A stretch of 64,000 nucleotides of DNA from Chrysaora quinquecirrha (GCA_014526335.1 JACTAT010000276.1:1-64000), one strand, 5' to 3'. Positions 10,436 to 22,842 are shown, numbered from the stretch's first letter. Notes: generated by a model not told the origin, from the sequence alone. Numbers and translations are program-made.

Positions 10436-10798
10436 TGGCAGCAAGTGTTCCCCTTTCCAAAGTTTCACACTTTTCGTCCCATAGACTTTGCTATTTTGTA
10501 AGGTATCGAGTACTTAGGGGCTGTTCGCCCCCTTTAAGGTACTCACCGACCTCTAAGCATCCTAAGCTTTGGGTCTTCAATGCTCATTGTCGATGCTTAG
10601 CTAAGCAAACATCATAGTGGATAATCTTATTTTCAATCGTTATCCTAGCGCAAAATTTTGTGCTAGGAACTCTAAAACAGGGGGAAGCTTTATGCCAAGA
10701 ATCACTTCCGTGTACTCCCACAAAATCAACTGTTGTTTTCTTTTGTGTTATCTGTTTGTCCTGCTCACCTGAAACCATAACGCGGCGGGAAAATAATT
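10436..10798 (+). repeat. Composite block right end (R), outermost
   Basis: It is nearly identical to 8127-8492 (loop CTGTTCG instead of CTGCTCG in the first hairpin). It ends the block at GGCGGGAAAATAATTAA, directly against half of a GGCTAAAC-family MITE. Confidence 0.75.
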
Positions 10799-10908
10799 AA
10801 TTTTTCGCGCGCCTCAAAGTTTCCGAGGTGGCTAAACTAGGAGACATCGAGGGGACATGTCACGCGCAACAATGTCACGTGCGAAATTTCCCTTAGTTTA
10901 GCCAGCCC
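10799..10908 (-). mobile_element. Half of a GGCTAAAC-family MITE, truncated by the composite block
   Basis: From TTTTTCGCGCGCCTC to GCCAGCCC this matches the right half of the element at 2972-3212 and is followed by TTA (10909-10911). The other half is missing on the far side of the composite block, so the block did not insert cleanly here. Confidence 0.6.
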
Positions 10909-11355
10909 TTAAGGGAAGTCATTTTTGTTCCTGTGGAAGTCATGTTTGTCTACTGAATTGCAATCGCCTAAATGAGAAGGAAGGGCCTAAATTATACAAT
11001 CTCTAATTCACTATAAAGAAAAGCCCTTTGGCGCTAAAATGATTGCCTGTTGTACGGAGTTGTCCGTTGTAAAGAGATGTCCGTTAATGGAGGTCACACT
11101 GTATTTAAATCAGGAGAATATACATTTTCAACTAAGACACTCTTTTTCAAAATTTATGAAAATTTGTTCGTACCAAAATTTTAACCCCACATTCAGATTG
11201 AGCACCTTCATTTTAGTGTTGAGGGAAATTTCTATGCTTATAGTCCTTACGATGTTGATTTCGTAGCGGTTTCGCTATAAAATCAACATTGTAGGGACTA
11301 GAGGTGTAAAATTTTGCGTCAACGCTAAAGCGAAGGTGCTGAATTCGAACCACTG
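10909..11355. repeat. Partner of the 3213-3985 tract, with foldback tail
   Basis: It shares the GTCATTTTTGTTCCTGTGG lead, one ATTGCCTGTTGTACGGAG unit ending GGAGGTCACACTGTA, and the inverted-repeat tail in which GTAGCGGTTTCGCTATAAA sits near the centre. The shared tract continues past the MITE, so the two loci descend from a duplication larger than any single element. Confidence 0.6.
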
Positions 11356-11634
11356 ATTCGAACCTATGAAGTCAAAATGTTTCTGTCAGACAATTTTCGA
11401 ATTTTTCAAAAAACGAGGCCCTTAGTTGAATAGGTGTATGAAATCGAATTCGTTTCCATGCCACAATCTAAATACTCCGCATTCATCTTTGTTGCTGAAA
11501 GAATATCGTGTAATGTACGTCGGTTATATTCATGGTCAATGAGGGGATTTTATTACAATTATTCACCTTTAGTGTTACGGAACAGGTGTAGGCTTTCTTT
11601 AGGCATATCACCTTCACTTGTATATATAGCACGC

Positions 11635-11956
11635 TAGCGAATCTATAATCACCATTTTGGTGGATAATCACTACTGTAGGGGTACTTTTTGCGTACTGTG
11701 ATGGTAGTTGCTGTGTAATGTGATGGATAATCACTTTTGTGATGGGATATTATGCTGGTTTATGGTGAATACGAAATCATAGCAATACTCTATAGATCAA
11801 GCAAGAAAAAACCACAAAATCCTCCACAGTACGCAAAAATACCACCACATAAAGCATAATAACCCACCTCAGTAGTGATTATCCACCACAGTACGCAAAA
11901 ACTACCACCACAGTAGTGATTATCCGCCCCAGTACGTAGTGATTATAGATTCACTA
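11635..11956. mobile_element. MITE with TAGCGAATCTATAATCAC termini
   Basis: The left end (11635-11652) and the inverted right end (11939-11956) differ at one position. Inside, GTACGCAAAA and its complement and repeated (G)TAGTGATTATCC blocks extend the symmetry, so most of the 322 bp can fold into one long hairpin. No coding potential and no clear target duplication. Confidence 0.65.
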
Positions 11957-11989
11957 GCGCACTAGCGTATATAGTACCTATAAACTGAA

Positions 11990-14900
11990 GGTAAAACAAT
12001 ATGCTTGTTTAATTGAACGCTCAGAGGAAATCAAATTAATGGCATAGATTTAATACTTAACTATTACTAAGAACACCAGTCAAAGCTAAAAAGATTAATT
12101 CTGTGAAAAATAACTGGAATATTGGATATAAACAGAAGTAAGAATTACTTAATTAAAAAAGTTCCCCTAAATATTAAATGAGAATAGAGACCACAAGCTA
12201 AGTTTGAGTAGACCTGTTTGATTCTACTATTGGAATTACATAGCTAATATTTTACAACGAGCAGGTGACGATATGAAATTTTAAAGGCGAAAAACTTTCA
12301 TTTTTAATGAAGTATAGAACAAGAGCTATTTCATATAAGAGGAAGTCAGGTTGTGTCGTTCGTCATAGTTCTCTTGATTAATGATAACCCTTCAGGAGGC
12401 AGCTGAATTCAGCAGGTATTCGAGTTCGGTCGAAGGAAAGCTGAATATAAGAATATAAGCTCTTCCTTTTGGTACAAGCCACTTCAACAACAAAGAGGCA
12501 AAAACTTCTATATGAGCCGTTATAATTCAACGTTTTGACGTCACATAAAGTGATACTGTATGTCAATTATCCTAGACAGATATGATTTGTTCTTTTTAAT
12601 GTTTGGGAATTTGCTAGGCCTCATACGTTTCAAATTTAGTGTTGTCGTCATCTGCACTACAGTCCTACATACAGCACTCAAACTTATGATAAGAAATGTA
12701 TAATTCTGTTGTCTTGGGCCACAAGACCCTGCAGCGATAGATCGTTCTGTATTGAGAAACCCTCTTTGTTGTATTAGGGCGCTCATCACCATAAAGGGAG
12801 ACGAGAATGTTGCTTAACGTACCTAGGAGTGTAGTAGATCAATCGTAAATTTGAGTCGCTTTTGCTCAGTTCAGTCATATTTCCTTGAAAGTATAGTCTA
12901 CTGTCACCACAACAATTAATTCAAGACAAAAGCTATGCACATCAAGTAAGAATGGGGACACTAAAACCTTTCTAAAAGACCAAAGTGCGCTCCCTTATAT
13001 GGGCCCAATGCGTATCTATGTCATCTATCGTCAGAGCTATCCTAGTTGTCACCCAGCTTGATGACTAAATTAAAGTAGTCTAAAGAATAAGAATGTAATT
13101 CAACTGTTAATTATCAAGCAACTTCATTTGTATGGTGCTATTTCGACTTCAACCGAAAGAAAAATTCTGACAAGATCATCCTGCTAGTGTATTTTAAAAG
13201 CAAAGAATTTTTCCATTAAATGCTTGAAATCAATGAACATCTTCTCAGATGAATTTGTCCCAAACACGTATTTTTTTTACTTCTGGTCATTTTCGTACGA
13301 ATTATTTTCGAATTTCCCCTAATAACAACGTTCTTTGAGGCTTTTATCAAAAATTTTATCAGATCTGATAAGTCGATAGTGAGAAGACTTTTCACTTTCG
13401 TTAGCAATAACGCATTCTGAAACTTCAATATTTTTTCTTTAAATATTTTTGCTCATAAAATTTCTTGTTCACAATTGAAAAACTGTAAGCTAACAAACTC
13501 CGTATATAGTAAATAGTTAATAGTACAATAAATATAGAAATTCTACGTTACCTGAAAATTTATATCGATGTGATGTCTTGCTAACAAATCAGGAATATCA
13601 ACAACTCAATATTATATCATTTTAGAATTGTTCATTGATCAAGTCTTGCCAGTCCGCAATTCCTGTAAATTTCTTAAGACGTAGATCAACTTGCTATTAT
13701 CTGATAAACCCAAGTCAAATGAGCTGCTTCAGACGAACATAGGACTGTACATCGAGAGAAGAAGGACGACCGACAAAGTTTAGATGATTAGCATATGAAT
13801 CAAGAACTGTTTCAAGCAACAGGTATCTGCATAAATTTCATTTTTAATAACCTCAATATGCAGCTGCTGCCCGATTGAACCTTTTACTTTATCCTCGATC
13901 TAAAAATTACAGTTATATTCAAGCAAGATTCTAGTGCGCATGTCTTTTATATCCTATTGCCCACTGAATAAGACGATAAGAACTTGACCAGGAGATTAAA
14001 CGAACCCCCAATCTAGTTACTAATCAATCTAGTCCTGCTTATTGAGTTGATTAATCTCCCTGAACTTTACACTTGGCGTTCTCACTGATGCTGTTCAACA
14101 TAATGATAATAATATAAACATAATTTGAATATTTTAAAAGGATATATACACTTTTAGATAAGATCTGCTATCAATAGGTGTCTTTTATTAAAAATAAACA
14201 TAAGTACAAGCAGATATTCAGCAACCCATAAGGAACCTTCCGACCCTAACGGTAATCCCTCACCCTTACCCGAATTTGATGTAGAGCTCTAATGTTAAAC
14301 CCGAACAGAAGGTTTGTGTATAGCCGGTGTGGTGCATCTTGACGATAAAGGTGCTATTCCGTGAGTTTGAATGCCGATATCTTCAGAATAATGAATTACA
14401 GACCAACAGTCAACTCAGCTGTCCATTCTTCCGCCATCGATGGTCCGAACACAGGATATTCGTTTTAGATATCAGTGTGGGCCCGCACAATCTGCAGGTC
14501 CGTATCGGGTGTCGGATGCTGACCACAACCTGACCTGTATCTGCTTACTAGCTTGCCTGCCTGCTTTATACGAATTGTGAGCCATGCGTATCATTTCGTC
14601 TTATTGACCTTCGCTGCAGTTGTAGCTACTAACGGAGCTGAACGATGACTTAGTTAAGGAGAGTCTGGAATTCTTAAAGGCAAGGTCTCTTCAATCCCAC
14701 AAAATTGCTTATCGCGAATGGATTGCTGGTTAATACCTCTTTTCAAAGATTTGACTCTGTTTATACTCACTGCTTACTGCGTTTAGTATACGCCAAATGC
14801 AAGCTAACGCCCACCAGGCTGTGCTTAAGCCCAATACTACGGAATGTGCCATATAGGAGGTAGTATAGCTGTACCAAATGAGAATAAAACTTGTAGACAC

Positions 14901-15221
14901 CAGTTGCCATGCTTCTAGTGGGAGGATATTGTGCTCGACGAAGTAGTACGACGCATCAAAGAGAAAATTATTTTGAGAATCTTGTAAAGATCCCCTGGAA
15001 AATCTTTGTACAAGAGCCCAAAACAAAACAAAAGCGGCTGAAATGTGGTTGTATGATGCTTTTTTATTCAATAATGCGTTAGTTCGAACAAATCTTCAAG
15101 CATATTTCAACAGCCTGTGCATGATGGTAGTATGCTATATGCGAGAGCACATTTTACGTGAGTTCGTTATAAAGAGACTATACAGTGTTCTGAATTTATT
15201 TTCTCTAACAACTTGTGTAAC
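11990..15221. other. 3.2 kb without a recognisable gene
   Basis: AT-rich sequence with only short, domain-free frames. A possible tRNA-derived SINE lies at about 14322-14380: AGCCGGTGTGGTGC resembles box A and GAGTTTGAATGCC resembles box B about 33 bp later. I would not call it on this alone. Exons of a split gene cannot be excluded by eye. Confidence 0.35.
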
Positions 15222-15224
15222 TTA

Positions 15225-15502
15225 AGGCCTGGCTAAACTAGGAGACATGTTGCGCGTGACATTGTCACACGTGACATGTCCCTGCGATGTCTCCCAGATT
15301 AGCCACCTTGAAAACGTTATAGTGCGCGACAAAATTTGTAGCGAGAGACACGCAAATGTTTCTGAGAGACAACAGAAACAATTCTTGTCTCCGTGACTCA
15401 AGGGGGGCATGTTGCTTTCTTGTCACTCGCATGTTTAGCCACCCTGGGAGACACGCAGAATACAATGTCGCACGCGACATTTCTCCCAGTTTAGCCGTAG
15501 CT
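15225..15502. mobile_element. MITE of the GGCTAAAC family, TTA-flanked (best copy)
   Basis: The ends are AGGCCTGGCTAAACTAGG and, inverted, AGCTACGGCTAAACTGGG. They are followed inside by GAGACATGT and GAGAAATGT and then GC-rich CGCGTGACATTGT-type sequence. TTA flanks both sides (15222-15224, 15503-15505). A second internal GTTTAGCCACCCTGGGAGAC suggests nested ends. It resembles non-autonomous PIF/Harbinger elements by target site only. Confidence 0.65.
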
Positions 15503-15505
15503 TTA

Positions 15506-17417
15506 CCCTATCTTGATTCTTCTTTCTTTTAATCCATTACTGGGTGAAGCTATTTTTTCTAACAAAAAACTTGTTCTATTTTTACTATACAGTATACCTT
15601 CCTGTGGACGTTTTCAAAGAAGCGCTTGATATACCGATGCCCATTAGGCCAGCTGCTGCCACTAGATCCCTTTTCATCTACATACATTGATTTATTTACC
15701 TATACTGTTTCTAACAACAAGCTTTGTTGAGAACGTATATAAACTATCATGGTTGCCCGATTTTTATGAAAAGCTCCTTTTGTGACTGTCAGTTTCCGCA
15801 GTTTTCCTTATTTTAATGGATATACAGAGGTTATCCCCGCTGACTTAAATTAAACCTTCTGCCTTATGGCCGAAGAAACTAATATGCAAGCGATATGATT
15901 CTGGTTGTGACTTTTTTATTCTGCTTTTTGATGAATGAAGTCTTTGCAACAAGCTAGAAATTAGTGCCGCCCAGGCGGTTATGACTTTTATTGGTTGTAG
16001 ATTCGTGAGTCAGCGCGCAGCAAAACGCTGTAAAACCGTCCTAATCTAGCTACAGACAATGAATTGATTAAAAATGAACTAAAAGTAGACTTGGAAGACT
16101 AACCAATAAAAATCAATAATTGGCTTAACAAAGAACCCGCCCATAGTGCATAGTCAAGGATGTCTTCTGAAATCGCCGCCTATGGCTCTGATGACCTAGC
16201 TGATATCGTTGAACTGGTATATTTATATCAGAGTGAGTATATGGAGAGGTCACTATATATAGTAAGCGTAGCGGACTCTTTGCAAGAATCTATTCCTATG
16301 TTTCCAATGTTTCTTTCTCGCAGTGAATTAAAGGAGAATTTTTGGCGCTTTTTGACAAACGTAGGGTTATGACTTTTGGATTACTCCGGATTACAATTAT
16401 TTTAGTGTAAAAATGTTTCCTAAGATCGATCGTACCTGTATAATATGGGATTCATTTTTGTAAAAAATATAAACCAGCCTTCTTCAGAATACTTTCCGCT
16501 TGTATAAGCTAAATGTTATGATTTTAGCGAAGATATAAATAGCTACAGATAGAGCATAATGTACTGTGTGAACTGTAAGTTCAACGTTTATACTGCACCA
16601 CTTTTCCGGGATATTTTTTAACCGCAACATGTGCTGAACTGAATATAATGACGGAATGTAATTTTTGTCAAAGTCCTGACATCTTTCATTGAATTACGGC
16701 TCTACTTTCCTATTTTTCCAATCTAACGATTCCACCGATATTTCGCCAATCTTGGAAAACTATTAACAGAATTGTTGGCTCATATCCATTGCTCTTAAAG
16801 ATTCAAAAGTCAGGCAGACATTATTTTCACATAGATATCATCAAAAACTATGATGTCATAATAACGTCATTATCGTGAGTTCAATGCCGACCCAATCAGA
16901 ATTCATCAAGACCTTTCGCACAATGCATGATTTGTTTTGCATGCTTGTTAATGTGCATTGTTTTTATGATTATAACGTAGCTTATACACCGTTGTGACGT
17001 CATTCTCCTAAAGAACAGGATAAAAATTTTTCCATAAGCAGCTCCGCTTCTACCGAGATTTTACACTTCTCTGCTCAAATATGTTGAACAATAGACACAA
17101 AAAGATTCCAGCAAACTGATAAGGTCTAAACTCTGGAAAGATCTTAACACTGTCCAAAAAGTTTTTAAGGGGAAAGCTCATTTTCCATTCTAAAGCAATT
17201 AAGAACCCACTACCTAGCAACAGGGCATGTGACTTATTATAATCTTCACCTGCAGACCTGTAGTTTAAGGAATCTCCGTCAGTCATTAATTGATACGTTT
17301 ACTAACTCGTTAGTTTCTGAGACAACAAGGGAGCTCAAACACCCCTTCTCACCCTTCCACCCGTAGAGGATCATAAGCATGCCAGTACATAGACACGTGT
17401 TACAGTAACTTTTGTAT
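15506..17417. other. Non-coding stretch around a possible first exon
   Basis: Apart from the candidate exon at 16160-16237 there is nothing I can name. ATTGGTT at about 15991 and CCAATAAAAATC at about 16102 are CCAAT-type motifs upstream of that candidate. The rest is AT-rich with no repeat of note. Confidence 0.3.
16160..16237 (+). CDS. Possible first coding exon, unknown product (weak)
   Basis: An ATG in reasonable context (AAGGATGTC) opens a frame reading MSSEIAAYGSDDLADIVELV and continues to CAGA|GTGAGTAT, a good match to a splice donor. The composition (acidic, few rare strings) looks more protein-like than neighbouring frames, and CCAAT-type motifs lie upstream. I recognise no domain, and no downstream exon could be linked. 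If the frame is not spliced it stops at 16372 after 70 residues. It may be chance. Confidence 0.2.
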
Positions 17418-17811
17418 GGATCATTTCGGTATGACGTCACACGGGATTAAAATTTTTCAAAATCGCATGATATCGAGTTTTCGATATGAAAATCGTATAA
17501 AGCAGCCAAAACTTAGTCTAGGTACAAAGTTTCAGTGTCCTAACGTTTGTGTTCTTAATTTTATGAGCATTCAAAGTTCCCGATTTCATAAAGGCTTAGA
17601 CCGCAAAAAATGAACTTGGTGAAACTTTTTACCCCACACGGTCAAAGCCCTTATAAAATCGTGAACTTTGAACGCTCGTAAAATCGATTCCACAAGCGCT
17701 GAGATAGTAAAACTTTACACCTAGACTAACTTTTGGGTGCTTTATACGATTTTCGCATCGAAAAATTGATATCTTGCGATTTCGAAATTTTTTTTCTACC
17801 GAAATGATATA
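17418..17811. mobile_element. Foldback element with ~180-bp arms
   Basis: The sequence from ATCATTTCGGTA at 17420 is matched in inverse by the sequence ending TACCGAAATGAT at about 17808. The arms share CGAAAATCGTATAAAGCA-type blocks, CTTAGTCTAGGT and GCATTCAAAGTT/AACTTTGAACGC, with ~20% divergence and a short centre around 17600-17640. No reading frame of interest. Confidence 0.65.
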
Positions 17812-19118
17812 CTTTTGTTTCTATAGGATACTAAGCTACATTAAGCTTGAATCGCGCAAGTTGCATGACAACCATTTCGTCTACTGTAAATATTTAATCA
17901 AATATTAACAAACAAAACCTTCTTTGGTTACACCGTGGTTACACTGTATTTACATTTTACTTGAAATTCTCGTTTAAAGAGTCAAAAACTCTCAAAATAT
18001 AACAGTATTAATACTTCATTTTCAAGAGTCCTTTTGAGAACAATTTGTATTCGAGCGGTTTGAATTTCGATGACAACTAAAAATGAATTTTCCGGGAAAC
18101 CAAATGTAGAGGCCGAAGAGGGGGGGGGGGGGCGAAATAGACATTAGTCTTGCGTTGAGAAAAATTGTGTGTGGAATTGATAGTATTACAGTCGAAGCTA
18201 CCACTTTTGATTTTTGTCAATTGGAATAAAAAGAAATCACGGGCTGTGATCGTTGTTTTAAAGAAACGTTAAAATCATTCACAGAGAAAATGAAAGCTGA
18301 AAAGATATACCAACTTAGCCTTTACATAAATTCCGTTTGTAATTTCTTCGGAGCTTTCAAACATGATAGACTTTGTCGTCGTCGTCAGCAAGTACTTGCT
18401 ACAATTTTGAAACCTCTCTGATTAATTTTTGATGTTTTGATTAAGTTCCGCCGTATTTTAGGCGGTTTGAGGATCGTAGAGATATGCTGCTTCCGTCTTA
18501 GAAATCTCTAGGTTTTGGGTAGGCCTGTTTTAATTATTTGAAGGAAAAAATTGATAACTCACCTGAGTAGATAACGAGAGAGAGGTTACACTGTAAAAAC
18601 CTTGAAACTCCCAAAGAAATATATCACTTGAAAATCTCTTGAAACGTCAATAAACAAAATTCACTCTTTATACTTTTATTCAGTTATCAAAACTTGTCTT
18701 TTCCTTTTTTGTGAGTCATTCACTAATAAAATCCGACATAAGTTGTATTTCTTGAACGAATAATGTGTATGTTTGCAAAAGAATGTTAGCTTACGTTTTG
18801 TTACGAAGACAATGTTTAGTAAATAACATAAATCGATAGCTAGAAACGATTGTCTAAAAATGACGTTAAAACAAATGGATAAAGGGAAAACGAGACGCAA
18901 TTTACACATATGTTAACTGGGATTTCTCGCTCTGTAATATCTAATTGGCCCTAGAGATTTCCGAAATGCAACCTTAAGATTCTCTTGTGTGACATTTATT
19001 GTTTATTTCATCCCTTTTTAATATTGTGACCAACAAAAATGTTCTAATTATAAAAGAGGAGATATTTAAAAAATGATATAAATTCTCGTTGCTGGAGAGT
19101 TGACCGCAGCGCAGATTC
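17812..19118. other. Non-coding AT-rich stretch
   Basis: It holds a 14-base poly-G run near 18120 and no convincing frame or repeat. GTCGTCGTCGTC at about 18376 is a short triplet repeat. Confidence 0.35.
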
Positions 19119-19121
19119 TTA

Positions 19122-19862
19122 GACCCCGTTTACACGAGATCGGATCCAAAAGAGATCGGATCCATTTGGGACCGATCCCGTTTTTTGACGGGCGTTTACA
19201 CGGGATCGGATCCAAAACTGTTCGCGTTTACACGGGATCGGATCCAAAAGGATCCGCTGAAATTTTCTTTGTGTTTACTTCTCACCAGAGGTGTTATCAA
19301 CTAAAATGGCACCTGAAATTCGAAAATAACAGACTTGAGATAAGTAACAAGCCTTGCTAGGGCCTTGTTTTGAGATATTTAAGTAAACGTTCAAACCAGG
19401 AGATGTTTCTACACAGTTGTCAGGCCAATAGTTATAATTTTCATACAATTTCAGCTTGATTTTATGCTGTAAAATTTCATTTTTTAATTTTGAAAAGCGA
19501 TTGCTTCAAATTTGAGGCTGCAAACACCAAAACGAGCTTGAAAGAACAGAAATATGTCTTTTTTGAGTCTGACAGCGAAGAAAACAAAGCTGAGTTCAGT
19601 CTGCCATGTTAAAATGCCCTCGATTTTACATTTTTATTAACCTCGTTCCCTTTCCGGATACTTTTGGATCCGATCCAGCCCGTTTACACGAGACCTCCAT
19701 GGGATCAGAACCGTGCTGGATCGCTTTTGAAAGCGATCCCGAAAGTATGCGGATAGCGGATCCAAAAGTATACGGATCCATCAGGTCCCGTGTAAACGCA
19801 AGGCCTATCCGAATACTTTTGGGTTCGGATCCATGCGGATCCGATCCCGTGTAAACGGGGTC
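19122..19862. mobile_element. Inverted-repeat element rich in GGATC blocks, TTA-flanked
   Basis: The ends are GACCCCGTTTACACGAGATC and the inverse GACCCCGTTTACACGGGATC. TTA lies immediately outside each (19119-19121 and 19863-19865). Subterminal GTTTACACGGGATCGGATCC-type units repeat three times on the left and reappear inverted on the right (about 19660-19860). The centre has no transposase frame. A 3-bp TWA target duplication with imperfect subterminal repeats fits PIF/Harbinger-type non-autonomous elements. Confidence 0.75.
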
Positions 19863-19865
19863 TTA

Positions 19866-22161
19866 TTTTTTATCATGAAGATTCTGTTCCTTCTGAAAAA
19901 TTACTTCATCAGGATAAACCATGCCTAATCTGAAAAAATTGAGTCCAGGTCTCTTCAGAAGTCGAAAAGAGGATACAATTTCAGTTCAGTCAGCCTTCTT
20001 TGAGGGGGTCATTGGGCATGACGGTTTGCGGTTCGACATTACAGTTTTTCCCTTAAAAAGTATGGTTTTACGTTTTTTCAGTTTGCGATTTCGGTTCGGT
20101 TTTACGGTTTTAAGGTAGAACATGTACGCTTGTACGCGCTTGTACGGTTTTCGGCCAAAAGTTTTGCGATTTTACGGTTTTTGACCCTCCGTATGACCAG
20201 CCCCTTCTTTACCGACCCTACTTAAAATCTAGGGGAGATTCACTCCTTAAAAATATAGTATATCCGAGGGGTATTTCACTCCTCGAAAAAGCGTATGAGA
20301 TTCCTACTGGAACAAAAAAATTCTTACAAGATTCCTGTGAAAATAATAGAGATTCAAACCGAGGAATTACGAGATTCCAAGGAATTAATAGACCCCTTGC
20401 ATTGTTTACAATGCGCATGAGTGGTTGTATCGCGCGCGCGCAGGGTGCACAGCTTTGTGTTGGTTTGGTTGTGTAGTATTGTGTTGCTAACGAGATACTG
20501 ATCGTAGCCCCTGGCGTACATCCTTATTCGAAAACCTGTTGTTCTCATGGAATTCCCTTTGAAATCCTTTATTCATAGTTAAAAACTCGTTTTGAAAAGT
20601 TCCTCGCCTAGAATTTCAAAAGAACTTCTTTCAAAAAAGGCAGAATCTGTGGGACCGGTCATTATTTATGACCAGGTTGGAGGCCGAAGAGAAAGTATTT
20701 TGCACCATCAAAAAAGTTTTCCCCCATCGATCTTTTGAAAAGAAGATTATTAACCCCACCACTAAAATGCAGAAAAAATTACTCTATATTTGCACCTATC
20801 TTGATAATAATAGAGGCAGTGAATTCTTTCAAAACAAGAAGCGTGGAAAGTTACTAGGGTTCAGTTAAATATCCATGAATCGGTTTTGCGATAAAATATA
20901 CCCTTGCGTTCAAGATATTTATGGCTACCCAACCTAATCTAAGTTATACCTAAATAATAGTTACACCCACCATTTTCTCTTCCCCCTCCAACCCATGTAA
21001 TAAATAATAACCGATCCTTAATATCCTTCGCCCCTTTCCTTCGAACAAAATATCACGTTCACAAAGCATGATGAAGGGTTATGCCTGATACGTTTAGTTT
21101 TAATAAATTCTTGGCTAGTAATTGCCATAACTTAATCGCAGCATTTAAGCACGGCGTAGATGTGGTTTAACAGAGAAAGCGGAGCCTCGTTTTCACATTT
21201 CAGCCTCTTTCCGACACCCTGTCAGTTGGCACGCCTTCCATGGCATTGCCCTCTGATCCATCTGTCTTTTACTGCTTTCTTTTAAGTACGTCAGTGTTTT
21301 TACTCTCCCTTGCCCTTTCAACTCAAGTCTCTTATTTTTACAGATTCACAATGCACGCCACGCATACTAGCGGTTTCTTTTTTCTTCCTTCAGTGTTATT
21401 CCATGCATTGCTTTCATAGCTATCGATCGCAGCGCCAAGGTTTTTATCACGATCATTGCAGTTACACCAAGAAGCCACGACAGCTCTTTCGCAGATTTGC
21501 TTCGCATTTGTTTTGAGACACAATAGAAAAACAAGGTTTCGGATATCAGATATTACCCATAATATAGGGTCTGCGCCCTGTCTGTGTCTACGTACTTTAT
21601 ATGTGGGTGGGTCTATAACATCTCGGCTGCACATCCCCATCCATCCATAGGTCATGTAGCCCCCGTGGTTGACTATGACATTGACTAATGCCATGGACAA
21701 CGCAATGGCATTGATTCGCATTGACTATGAACACAAAAAGCATTTGCTAGATCTGACAAAATGGTATTTTTGTATTTTTAAAAGCTTTTCGGTGTTTCCT
21801 TATGAACACTGATTAAAGTATCCAACAAATTAAAAGCTATTGAAAAGGGGTATTGGATACTGTTTCAATTTACTTGACATGGGTGTGAAGAGTGAGCTAT
21901 TAGCTATATTTTTCGTTGATCGCAGATTTAACCGAAGGGCATCCAAGGCCTCTTTAAACATACTAACAAGGGAGGGGCATTTGCCCCCCCCAAGTCCCCT
22001 CCTCTCCAATTGTACGAGATTCGAAGGAGTGAATTGCCACTCGGGTTTGGCAGCATATAGAGAGAATAATATGTATACTTTTGAATTCTTTCATGCGTCT
22101 ATAAAACATTATTTATAACACAATCTAACAAATAACAAATAAGTAATGTTATTTAATACAA
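19866..22161. other. Non-coding stretch up to the assembly gap
   Basis: Around 20020-20185 lies a degenerate tract of TTACGGTTT-like words bounded by GAGGGGGTC and GACCCTCC, possibly a decayed small repeat. A short CG run occurs at about 20432. The frame at 21338-21721 (minus) is long for chance, but has no recognisable domain and overlaps open frames on the other strand. No gene is called. Confidence 0.3.
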
Positions 22162-22661
22162 NNNNNNNNNNNNNNNNNNNNNNNNNNNNNNNNNNNNNNN
22201 NNNNNNNNNNNNNNNNNNNNNNNNNNNNNNNNNNNNNNNNNNNNNNNNNNNNNNNNNNNNNNNNNNNNNNNNNNNNNNNNNNNNNNNNNNNNNNNNNNNN
22301 NNNNNNNNNNNNNNNNNNNNNNNNNNNNNNNNNNNNNNNNNNNNNNNNNNNNNNNNNNNNNNNNNNNNNNNNNNNNNNNNNNNNNNNNNNNNNNNNNNNN
22401 NNNNNNNNNNNNNNNNNNNNNNNNNNNNNNNNNNNNNNNNNNNNNNNNNNNNNNNNNNNNNNNNNNNNNNNNNNNNNNNNNNNNNNNNNNNNNNNNNNNN
22501 NNNNNNNNNNNNNNNNNNNNNNNNNNNNNNNNNNNNNNNNNNNNNNNNNNNNNNNNNNNNNNNNNNNNNNNNNNNNNNNNNNNNNNNNNNNNNNNNNNNN
22601 NNNNNNNNNNNNNNNNNNNNNNNNNNNNNNNNNNNNNNNNNNNNNNNNNNNNNNNNNNNNN
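22162..22661. other. Assembly gap (500 N)
   Basis: Exactly 500 consecutive undetermined bases, a placeholder size. Flanking sequence on the right is a short repeat, which may explain the break in assembly. Confidence 0.98.
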
Positions 22662-22694
22662 AAGAAGGGTGTATATCTTATTCCCTTTATATAT

Positions 22695-22793
22695 TATGGT
22701 TACCCGTGGTTACCCGTGGTTACCCTTGCTAAATCCATACAAAATGCATATAGAATCATGGTTACCCGTATGGTTACCCGATGGTTACCCGTA
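22695..22793 (+). repeat. Interrupted GGTTACCC microrepeat
   Basis: Six GGTTACCC words occur in two clusters, separated by about 35 bp of unrelated sequence. The word is self-complementary apart from one step and lies next to the gap. Confidence 0.6.
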
Positions 22794-22842
22794 CGTTCTC
22801 AGCTCTGTACAATGTTTTTATGGATAGAACCGTTCGTCGAAC

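Larger units (their letters stand above)
5645..10798. mobile_element. 5.15-kb composite mobile block, copy 1 (unclassified; hairpin-rich, head-to-tail units)
   Basis: The whole block recurs in direct orientation at 57424-62568 with only scattered substitutions and small indels. It consists of unit A (5645-8492) followed without spacer by unit B/C (8493-10798). Both units begin with the same ~344 bp and end with the same ~360 bp but have unrelated interiors. The left end starts TTGTAAAATTC and carries an 11-bp-arm palindrome. Thirty bases in lies TTAATTATTTTGACGCC, which is nearly the inverse of the right terminus GGCGGGAAAATAATTAA. No transposase, Rep/helicase or integrase frame is visible, so it would be non-autonomous. 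Subterminal palindromes, offset inverted ends and tandem units resemble Helitron/Helentron derivatives, but the canonical TC...CTRR ends are absent. The family is unassigned. Confidence 0.75.

Noticed and set aside
14322..14560. Possible tRNA gene or SINE from box A/B-like words
   Set aside because: Boxes are imperfect, no cloverleaf can be folded with confidence and no A-rich or repeat tail is visible.
22695..22793. GGTTACCC words considered as telomeric repeats
   Set aside because: The unit differs from TTAGGG, is interrupted and occurs only about six times.
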